A DNA stretch of 64,000 nucleotides, taken from SXOA01 sp046593355 (lineage in GTDB: Bacteria; Planctomycetota; Planctomycetia; Pirellulales; Pirellulaceae). The notes under the pieces were generated by a model. That model searched no databases. It was given only the letters and a program-made list of their open reading frames with translations, and was not told where the DNA came from. Below are positions 43,008 to 51,400 of the stretch, one piece after another. The stretch lies in NCBI GenBank assembly GCA_046593355.1, contig JBKJNY010000082.1, positions 1 through 64,000 of the forward strand. Reading direction: 5' to 3'. How positions within the stretch are numbered: position 1 is the stretch's first letter; each line of letters begins with the position of its first letter. The translations under genes and the position numbers were made by a program.

Positions 43008-43123
43008 GGCAGTTCCTTAGTCTAGCGAATGCATGCCTGCCAGATTGCTTCCGTCGCTCTATCCACGGATATTGATGCAGTCGCCTCCTCACGCAGCAGA
43101 TTCCTCGCCTCACTCCCACCACC

Positions 43124-45658
43124 ATGCGCCACCCCTTCCTTACCGCCATTCTCGTATTGACCACACTCTTGGCCGTCGTCCATTCAGGCCACGCGGCCGA
43201 AATCACCGTGCTGACGGAAAAAAACTGGGAAGAGTTTGCCCCCAAGGGCAAAGAGGTGGACTGCATCTACGGCGACTACGTGCTGCGGAATGAAAAGATC
43301 GTTGTCGTCATCGCCCAGCCGCTGGCGACGCGGAACGCGAACATGACGGTCCGCAGCGTGGGGGGAATGATCATCGACCTGACGCAGCGGCACGCGCAAA
43401 ACGACCAGCTCAGCGCGTATTACGCAGGGGGAGGCAAGCATCAGTATCACTCGCCGAAGAATGTGAAGACCAGCGGGGACGGCAAGGAAGCGGCGATTGT
43501 CGGCGGCGCTGTCGTTTGCGGAAAGGTCGTCACATGGTCCTGCGACGCCGAAGTAGTGGCGGGAAAGCTCACTGCAACCACGGTGTATTCGCTTGCCGAC
43601 GACAATCCGTTCATCACTGCCACGACCACGCTCACGAACGCTACGGACAAGCCGCTCAGCGAGGAGCTGAGCGACACCATCCGGGCGGATCGAACGTTTA
43701 CACTCTCCGTCGACTCCGCTCTCAAGCTTTTTCAAGCGGACGACGAGTGGTTTCGCCAATCTTATGGCATCGTACTGGACGACCGCGAGCCGGTGCAGCC
43801 AGGGGGCAAAGGAAATCTGGTGCAGCTTCAGCAGAAGGGAACGAACAAAGTAACCGTCGAGCCGGGCCAGCAGGTCGCGGTATCTCGCCAGTTTTTTCCG
43901 GGACAAAGCGAGTTGGAGGTTCGCGGGCGGGCGGCGAATCTTCGCAACAATGCGGCCAAGCCGGTCTCGTTTCTCGTACGCGATGCCGCGGGACCGATCG
44001 CGCAGGCCAAGGTGACGCTGAACAGCGCCAGTGGCAAACCGCTGGGCGTGGGGCGCACCGACGCAGCTGGGAAATTGAGCTTTATCTCGCCCCGCGCGAC
44101 AGGCTCGGTAATGGTCCAGGGGCTGGGGCGTCCGTTCAAAGTGCTGGAAATATCGTCGGAAAATGAAGCGGAAGTGGTGATCGAGATGGAAGCCCCCGGC
44201 TACGTGAAAGGAACCGTCACCGATGACGCCGGTAAGCCGATTCCTTGCAAAGTCGCCTTTCACGGAGAGCAGGGAACGGCGGACCCGAACTTCGGGCCGG
44301 AGAGCGGTGATACCTCGGTGAAGAACCTGGTTTACGCGGTCAGCGGCAGCTTCACACAGGCGATCTTGCCCGGCAAGTACGAGGTCGTCGTCAGCTATGG
44401 GCCAGAGTACGACATTGCCGTACAGCAAATCACGGTGGAGCAAGGCAAGCCTGCGGCACTTACAGCGAAGCTTAAACGATCCGTCAACACGGCCGGCTGG
44501 GTGAGCAGCGATTTCCACAGCCATAGCAGCCCGTCCGGCGACAACACGAGCAGCCAGTTCGGTCGTGTGCAAAACTTGATTTGCGAGCACATCGAGTTCG
44601 GCCCCTGCACCGAGCATAACCGCATCGACACCTACGTCCCGCATCTGAAGGCCCTGAAAGCCGAGCATCTGATGGCCACCTGCACCGGCATGGAATTGAC
44701 CGGCGGGCCGCTGCCGGTGAATCATCAGAACGCCTTCCCCTTGCTCTTTCGAGCGCGGATGCAGGACGGCGGCGGGCCGGTGACCGACCAGAACCCCGAA
44801 GTGCAAATCGAGCGGTTGGCACTGTGGGACAACAAATCCGACAAGCTAATCCAGATGAACCACCCCAACCTGCGGCAAATCCTGGGGGACAAGGATCTGG
44901 ACGGCAAGCCGGACGGCGGCTTTGAGAAGATGTTCGGGTTTGTGGACGTGGTGGAGGTCCACCCGCCGCACACGATTTTCAGGATCGAACGGGATTCCGC
45001 CGGCGATCCGATTCGCAATACCATCCTGAACTGGATGCAGATGCTCAACCTGGGCTACCGCCTGAGCGGCGTCATCAATACCGACGCCCACTACAACTAT
45101 CACGGCAGCGGCGGCTTTCGCAACTACATCCTGAGCACCACCGATGACCCGGCCAAGATCGACACGATGGAGATGGTGCATAACTCCGAGAAGGGGCATG
45201 TGGTCGTCAGCACCGGGCCGTTCATGGAGGTGAGCCTGACCGCCGCCAATGCCGAGCGCGGCAAACGGGCCATTCCCGGTGACGATCTCGCTTTGATGGG
45301 CGGCAAAGGCGACCTGCGTGTTCGCGTGCAGTGCCCGAACTGGTTGGACGTTAACCGCGTGCAGGTGTTTCTCAACGGGCGGCCCGAGCCCAAGCTGAAC
45401 TTCACAAGGCGGACGACTCCTGACCGCTTCAAAAACGATGTCGTGAAGTTCGAAGCCTCGCTGCCGCTGGAGCTCAAGAGCGATACGCACGTCATCGTCG
45501 CGACCATCCAGGAAGAGGGCCGCGTCGGCCGCGTCATGGGGACGGAGTGGGGCAACCTTCCCCCGACAGCCGTCTCCAATCCCATCTTCGTCGACGTCGA
45601 TGGCAGAGGATTCAAGGCGAACGGCGACCTGCTGGATATTCCGCTGCCGCTAAAGTAG
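43124..45658 (+). CDS. CehA/McbA-like secreted metallohydrolase (PHP-type domain)
   Basis: 844 residues. A signal peptide (FLTAILVLTTLLAVVHSGHAAE) is followed by a beta-rich N-terminal half with carboxypeptidase-regulatory-like segments (AKVTLNSASGKPLGVGRTDAAGKLSF; VKGTVTDDAGKPIPCKVAFHG). The hydrolase domain starts at SSDFHSHSSPSGDNT (from about residue 462) and continues with ICEHIEFGPCTEHNR and MELTG...NHQNAFPL, the PHP-type metal ligands seen in CehA/McbA carbamate and amide hydrolases. C-terminal VINTDAHYNYHGSGGFRNYI fits the last metal site. It probably acts outside the cytoplasm; the bond cleaved is unknown. Confidence 0.82.
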   Translation: MRHPFLTAILVLTTLLAVVHSGHAAEITVLTEKNWEEFAPKGKEVDCIYGDYVLRNEKIVVVIAQPLATRNANMTVRSVGGMIIDLTQRHAQNDQLSAYYAGGGKHQYHSPKNVKTSGDGKEAAIVGGAVVCGKVVTWSCDAEVVAGKLTATTVYSLADDNPFITATTTLTNATDKPLSEELSDTIRADRTFTLSVDSALKLFQADDEWFRQSYGIVLDDREPVQPGGKGNLVQLQQKGTNKVTVEPGQQVAVSRQFFPGQSELEVRGRAANLRNNAAKPVSFLVRDAAGPIAQAKVTLNSASGKPLGVGRTDAAGKLSFISPRATGSVMVQGLGRPFKVLEISSENEAEVVIEMEAPGYVKGTVTDDAGKPIPCKVAFHGEQGTADPNFGPESGDTSVKNLVYAVSGSFTQAILPGKYEVVVSYGPEYDIAVQQITVEQGKPAALTAKLKRSVNTAGWVSSDFHSHSSPSGDNTSSQFGRVQNLICEHIEFGPCTEHNRIDTYVPHLKALKAEHLMATCTGMELTGGPLPVNHQNAFPLLFRARMQDGGGPVTDQNPEVQIERLALWDNKSDKLIQMNHPNLRQILGDKDLDGKPDGGFEKMFGFVDVVEVHPPHTIFRIERDSAGDPIRNTILNWMQMLNLGYRLSGVINTDAHYNYHGSGGFRNYILSTTDDPAKIDTMEMVHNSEKGHVVVSTGPFMEVSLTAANAERGKRAIPGDDLALMGGKGDLRVRVQCPNWLDVNRVQVFLNGRPEPKLNFTRRTTPDRFKNDVVKFEASLPLELKSDTHVIVATIQEEGRVGRVMGTEWGNLPPTAVSNPIFVDVDGRGFKANGDLLDIPLPLK

Positions 45659-45672
45659 GCCACCAAAGTACT

Positions 45673-45714
45673 CCTCACGCTCCGCGTGAGGATCATCTCG
45701 CGGAGCGAGATGAG
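45673..45714. repeat. Inverted pair of triloop hairpins inside an outer palindrome
   Basis: 45673-45693 has arm TCCTCACGC and loop TCC; 45694-45714 has arm TCATCTCGC and loop GGA. Both 9-bp stems are perfect. An outer 7-bp palindrome AGTACTC (45669-45675) / GAGTACT (45713-45719) encloses them. It lies between convergent genes and could also stop transcription. Confidence 0.9.
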
Positions 45715-45721
45715 TACTATC

Positions 45722-46195
45722 TTATTCCGGTCGCCGGCCGCCGATGAAGTCGGAGACGCTGCTTGCCTTTTGCGGCCGTTCGTCTTCTTCATTACCCCAG
45801 GCCCAGAAGGCCTTCTTCGCGGGTTGCTTGCTATCTCCGTTGGCCATCCGCGAAAAGCTGGAATTGGCACCGGTAACTACCAGTTCTTCCTCGGGCTGGG
45901 GCTTGGCCCGCCAGGGAGTGAGGGCGGACTTGGTCTTGGTCCAGGTGCTCTTGGTGCCGCCGCTAACCCGCTGCCACATGGAGGGCTTGGCCTCTTGTGG
46001 CTCCGCGGCGGGCTTGCGAGACATTCCCGGCCATTGCCAACTGTCTTCGTTGTTGCCAATGTTGGCGGGGTGCGAATCCCGCCTGTTGAACGGGTTGAGG
46101 CTGGGCATGCTCGGCTTCCACCATTCCGCTTGGGTGGACGTGACGAAGACCAGCAGCAGAATCAGGCTCAGCGAGAGCAGCCGCGGCAGTTTCAC
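45722..46195 (-). CDS. Secreted planctomycete hypothetical protein
   Basis: 157 residues from GTG 46195 with GGAG 8 nt upstream. A signal peptide (LPRLLSLSLILLLVFVTSTQA) leads into EWWKPSMPSLNPF. A central SMWQRVSGGTKSTWTKTKSALTPW, typical of a planctomycete family of unknown role, follows. The rest is low-complexity and charged. It is convergent with the CehA-like gene, with hairpin repeats in between. Confidence 0.65.
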   Translation of the reverse strand: MKLPRLLSLSLILLLVFVTSTQAEWWKPSMPSLNPFNRRDSHPANIGNNEDSWQWPGMSRKPAAEPQEAKPSMWQRVSGGTKSTWTKTKSALTPWRAKPQPEEELVVTGANSSFSRMANGDSKQPAKKAFWAWGNEEDERPQKASSVSDFIGGRRPE

Positions 46196-46369
46196 AGCAG
46201 ATACTCCTGGGATGACTGAAGTAAGAGGTATCACGCACAGTAAGTCCCAAATTCCTTCCGCCGCGTCCAGACCAACTGAGAAAATTTGCCGCGGCCCATA
46301 CTTCTCCGGTGAATTCGCGGGTACCGTTGCGGTTACATGTGAAAATCGCCACAGCGGAAAGGACCAACC

Positions 46370-47278
46370 ATGCGGGCTCTCGTCACCGGAGCGACCGGCT
46401 TTGTGGGGCAGCGGCTGCTAGCTCACCTGGAGAACCCGGTCGTCCTCAGCCGCGATGGAGCCAAAGCGGAGAAAGAGCTCGCCCAGTTCGGCGTCACGGC
46501 TTTCTCCTGGAATCCCACCCAGGAGCCGGCTCCGGCGGAAGCGTTTGCCGGGGTCGATGCGGTCTTTCATCTGGCCGGCGAGTCCGTCGCTTCCGGCCGC
46601 TGGACGAGCGCCAAGAAAGTCCGCATGAGGGAAAGCCGCATCGCCGGCACGCGGAATCTGGTCGCCACTCTGGCTGCGCTCCCCGTCAAACCGAAAGTGC
46701 TCATTAGCGCCTCCGCCGTCGGCTACTACGGGGACCGGGGAGACGAACTTCTGGACGAGACTTCGTCGCCAGCCGGCGATTTTCTAGCGGAGCTTTGCCA
46801 GGCCTGGGAGCGAGAAGCGTTGGCGACGGAGGCCCACGGCATCCGCGTGGCGATGGTCCGCATCGGCATCGTGCTCGGAGAGAAAGGGGGCGCGCTGGCC
46901 AAGATGCTCACGCCGTTCTATCTCGGTGCCGGCGCTCCTCTCGGCAATGGGCGGCAATACATGCCCTGGATTCACATCGACGATCTCGTGCGTCTAATGC
47001 TGTTCGCCGCCGACCATGAGAGCGTCCGCGGCCCGCTGAACGGCGCTGCTCCCAATCCGGCGACCAACCGAGAATTCACCAAGGCCCTCGGCCGCGCCCT
47101 CCACCGCCCCACCTTCATGCCCCCGGTCCCCGGCTTCATGCTCCGCCTGATGTTCGGCGAGTTTGGCTCCATACTCCTTAACTCCCAGCGGGCCATTCCC
47201 AAAGCCGCTGGGGAGGCGGGATTCATATTCGAGTACCCGCAGCTCGAGACGGCGCTAACGGACATTTTCAAAAAGTAG
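46370..47278 (+). CDS. TIGR01777 family NAD(P)-binding epimerase-like protein
   Basis: 302 residues. MRALVTGATGFVGQRLLAHL is the SDR nucleotide-binding start. GVDAVFHLAGESVASGRWTSAKKVRMRESRIAGTRNLV and ISASAVGYYGDRGDELLDE are diagnostic of the YfcH/SulA-like TIGR01777 group, with the active-site YYGDRG in place of YxxxK. MPWIHIDDLVRLMLFA lies near the C-terminus. The reaction is unknown. The stop is 2 nt before the next gene, so the two are coupled; in other bacteria similar domains occur as one fused protein. Confidence 0.9.
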   Translation: MRALVTGATGFVGQRLLAHLENPVVLSRDGAKAEKELAQFGVTAFSWNPTQEPAPAEAFAGVDAVFHLAGESVASGRWTSAKKVRMRESRIAGTRNLVATLAALPVKPKVLISASAVGYYGDRGDELLDETSSPAGDFLAELCQAWEREALATEAHGIRVAMVRIGIVLGEKGGALAKMLTPFYLGAGAPLGNGRQYMPWIHIDDLVRLMLFAADHESVRGPLNGAAPNPATNREFTKALGRALHRPTFMPPVPGFMLRLMFGEFGSILLNSQRAIPKAAGEAGFIFEYPQLETALTDIFKK

Positions 47279-47280
47279 AC

Positions 47281-47763
47281 ATGCCACGCACCTACACCCT
47301 GGAGCGGACCCAGCTCATTCCTCTGCCGCTCCGCGAAGTCTTTTCGTTCTTCTCCGACGCCAAGAACCTGGAGGCCATCACGCCCCCCTTCTTACAGTTC
47401 AGAATCCTCAGCCCAGGGCCGATTACCCTCCAGGCCGGGACGCTCATCGACTATCGCATTCGCCTCCTCGGCATCCCCATGTACTGGCGGACGCAGATTG
47501 AAACCTTCGACCCGCCACGACGATTCAGCGATACGCAAATCCGCGGCCCCTACCGCCTCTGGCATCACACCCACCAGTTTCTGGAGACCGCGGAGGGCAC
47601 GCTGATGACCGACCACGTCCACTATCAAATGCCATTTGGCCCGCTCGGCACTCTCGCCCACGCCCTCTGGACCCGCCGCACGCTGGAGCGGATTTTCGAC
47701 TACCGCTTCGAGAAGGTCGCCGAGCTGCTAGGAGCAGGGCCAAGGATAGGAGCAGCGGGCTAG
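47281..47763 (+). CDS. SRPBCC (START-like) ligand-binding protein
   Basis: 160 residues. TYTLERTQLIPLPLREVFSFFSDAKNLEAITPPFLQF is the start of a polyketide-cyclase/START-like fold, and GPYRLWHHTHQFLETAEGTLMTDHVHYQMPFGPLGTLAHALWTRRTLERIFDYR its C-terminal half. It starts 2 nt after the epimerase gene and is often found with it, so the two probably act on the same hydrophobic substrate, which is not known. Confidence 0.88.
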   Translation: MPRTYTLERTQLIPLPLREVFSFFSDAKNLEAITPPFLQFRILSPGPITLQAGTLIDYRIRLLGIPMYWRTQIETFDPPRRFSDTQIRGPYRLWHHTHQFLETAEGTLMTDHVHYQMPFGPLGTLAHALWTRRTLERIFDYRFEKVAELLGAGPRIGAAG

Positions 47764-48409
47764 GCTTCCCGCTTGCCCAGAAGAGAATGGCCGGCAGCCA
47801 GCGGCCAAATCCCGAGCAGGACTATTCCCTTAACTCCCCGATTGGATTCCATCCCGGGAATCGCGCGATAAGGGGCTGATAAGTGGCGGGTAATTCACAT
47901 TTTCACGCTCCTTGTTCGCGCCGTTTTGATCCAGCCGACCGGCCACAACCTCTTATCCGTCAACCACTTTCTGCAGCGACGCCGCTTCGCCAGTTCGTGA
48001 ATCATCACCTTTTCTTATTCACCAAAACACCCCTCATTTCTAGGGACATGACCGCGATTTGATAACGTGTTTTTCAAACACATGAATCCAATCGCCTACC
48101 GACTTAACGGCAACTTACCTTCCCTTACGACCAAATTGTCAATGAGCGAACCGGCCCTGCCTCCACACGCGGCTCCGCCCTGCATGTGTTGTGTTGTGTT
48201 GTATTGTATACTATACGGTTGGCCACGTCCAGGGGTTGGCGGGAAAATTTCCGAAGTTTCCCCGCGCGGCGAAAAGGAACCCTCTAGGAAAATCCCGGAG
48301 GCTGCTTGTAATCGCCAAATCGCCGATTTAGAATCCTCTCTGAGTGCGGGAATTCTCCCGCCCTGAGAGGGAAGTAGTCACTTTATCTCACCACTTGAGG
48401 CAGGCTCCC
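47764..48409. other. Non-coding region before the large lipase-like gene
   Basis: About 650 nt without a convincing gene. A segment at 48112-48155 repeats 7713-7757. A TGTTG pentamer run occurs at about 48186-48200, followed by an AT-rich TATTGTATACTATACGG that could be part of a promoter. A possible 99-residue open frame (48067-48366) shows no protein-like features. Confidence 0.5.
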
Positions 48410-48485
48410 ATGAGAAAGCGCCATTCGCTCTTCCGCCGCACAGTACGCAACGCAAGCGCGCCATCGCCGCCTGTTCTTTGAGACG

Positions 48486-51400
48486 ATGGAAGATCGCCGG
48501 ATGCTCGATGCGACTCCTTGGACCAACATGGCGCTCCCCGAGGATGTGGACGCCGATACCCTCGTCACCGCCACGGACGCCCATATCATCGTCGAGATGC
48601 TCAATAATAACGGTGGCATGCCAGTCTCCGTGCCGGCGAACGGTTCCGGCCCGCCCTACCCGGACGTGAACGGCGATTGGCTCGTCAACGAAGCCGACTG
48701 GCAGCGGGTCTGCAACGCGCTGAATGCCGGTGGAATTTGGAACCCCCCGGGCGGCTCGACTCCCCCCCCTGGCAGTCCACCGCCGGGACCAGGAACGAAC
48801 ACCATCCCTCCTGAAATTATGATTTCGTCGGTCCCTGGGGCGGTCGATGAAATGCAGGTGTTCACGGTCAGCGGAACTTTCACCATGGCCTATGGTCTTA
48901 CCGTGGGTTCGCTGGGGGGTGAATTCCGCGTGACCGCCGGCATTTTTCAGGGTAGTTCGTCGGGCGACTGGTCCGTCACCGGCTATTTTGTGGACGATCA
49001 CGGTTCCGGCACAGCCAGCGATACTCGGACCCTGCGCTTTGAAGTGTACAACAACCTCTCTCCAACCATCATTGGAAAAGCCAGTGCCACCATTACCGTG
49101 AGCAACGTCAATCCCTCATTGCAAATCGTGTCCCTGGGAGAATTCGACGAAGGGTCCGTGGCCACCATCGACATCACCATGATCGATGCCGCGAACGGTT
49201 ATGGGATTGCCAGCGATACCTGGACGGTCGTCGTGGATTGGGGCGATGGCCAGACCGAGACGATCCAAACCGCCCAGGACAGCGAGCCGTCCACCCTGTG
49301 GTATTGGACCATGATCCCCCCACCGCCCATCAATCCTCCCGTTCCCCCCACTTTTCCCCACCGCACGGCGACCCACGTCTACCTGGACGACAATCCCACG
49401 GCTACTCCCCAAGACCTCTACACCATCACGGCCACCATCACCGACGACGACACCGGCACTGGGAGCGGGACGGACACCATCCTCATCAAAAACGTCGCGC
49501 CCACGCTCCGGATCGACCGCATCGACCCGATCAACACCGTCCTGGACGACGACACGGCCCTGAACCCGTCCCGCATCGACGAAGGGGAGGGCTTCAAGGT
49601 CTATGGCACGCTCACCGACGTCGGGATTCTGGACACCCACACCGGCAATATCAAGGTGGACCTGAACTACGACGGCGACAAAGACGATGCCGGCGAAACC
49701 GTCCCCGTCGCCTTCACCCCGGCCGGGACCGGGATCTGGACCTTCGTCGGCACGATTGCCAAGATCGAGGACGACGGACCTTCCAACCTGGGCTGGGAGA
49801 GCAACATCACGTCGCAGGATCCGATCGACGTCCTCGTCGAAGCCCGCGACGACGACATGCCTTCGTCCATCCCGCCGGTAACCGCCAGCAAGACCGCAAC
49901 GGTCTATAACGTCGCGCCCACGCTTTCGGCAGGCTGGCTGCCGCTGTTTGGACTGGACGGGGTGGTGTACGCGGTGACGGTCAGCGGATCGTTCAGCGAC
50001 TTGGGGGTTCTGGACGAACATAAGGTCAAGGTGGAGTTCGGGGACGGCGAAGTGCTGGAGCAGCACTTTCCCGCCGGCCCATCGGCGTTCACCTTCACTC
50101 GTCCCTTGCCGGCGGGCGTTTCGCTCCAAACATTTTTTCCGATCTACGTCAAGGTGCGCGATGACGACTCTGCCGAAGCCAGTCGCCTGGCATTCAACTT
50201 GCAATTGCCATTGCCCTCCATTGACCTCGATATCGACAGCGACAACGACAACAAGCTGAGCCTTCCGGAAGAGGACCAGATTGAAGACGGCATCGAGGCA
50301 TCAGCGACTCTGCCCGGCAAGATCATTCTGGCCAACGTGCTGGACCACACGGCCAATGGAATTCCTGATTTCGCCGATGGTTTGGATATTTTCGGCAATT
50401 CGGGGCCAAACCGCTCGCAGAGATTTGCCCAGTTGGTGCTCAAGATTCCGGGCGTGATCAACCCGCAAGTTGCCCAGATCAAGTTCGTTTATGACGCTGA
50501 TTATGCTGGCAATGTTACGAAAGATCCAGCGGCGCTGGATGCGCCAGAGGCTGACTATTTCCCTGGGACTCCCGGCAGTTTCCGGATCTGGACACGCAAC
50601 GGGGATCAGGCGCGAAAGACGAATGCAGTCTACAATGCTACTTACCCGGGCGATTGGGTGCCACCAAGCCAGGCATTCGCGCTCAGCGCGATCGCCCCCA
50701 CGGCCCAAGCTGCCGCACGGACGGTCCTGTACGTGGAAGGGGTCAAAGCCGCCGACCATAAGGCGATTACCGTACTGCTGGATGTGGACGGCGACGGTTG
50801 GTTTGAGGCGACCGACAAGGTCTACGTCACGATCGCCGATTTGCACATTGTGTACACGGACGTTACCGGGATTCGGGAGGTAGGGGGAAGCCGAATTGAA
50901 ACTACCACTCGGATTGCGCCCAATATCGAGCCGGACGGCGTGGCAACCGATTGGATGGAGGGCGTGGAGGACGGGTCAATCCTGCTGATGCGGGTGGTTG
51001 GCTCCAAGTCCCTCGAACAATTGCCCAGTGGCTTCGACATTGAATTTGGGATGATTGACCCTGCGTATATTGTTCCGCTTGCCCCGTTTGCTCCCTTGGA
51101 ACCGATGAATGGGGAATTCCATACGCTTGAAGAGGGCTGGGTAGTCAATGCCAGCGGCGGGGACGGCAAGTTGGATGAGCTTGGCATCGCGGGCGTGGGC
51201 GCTGATTTTGTGGACGTCAAACACAAAGTTTTCGGAGCCAGATTTTACCGCCCGCCGGTGGAATTCAACTTGGACGCCCCGCAAAGTACAGCTCTGTCGC
51301 GGAGAATTGATCTCGCGGTCAAGGTCACGGGAGACGTGGAAACGGTCGGCTCCAAGGCCCGGGCCATCAAGCTCGTCCGTCCGCCCGTGATCCTGGTCCA

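Noticed and set aside
48067..48366. 99-residue open frame before the lipase-like gene
   Set aside because: It includes a pentamer repeat and shared non-coding sequence, with no protein-like pattern.
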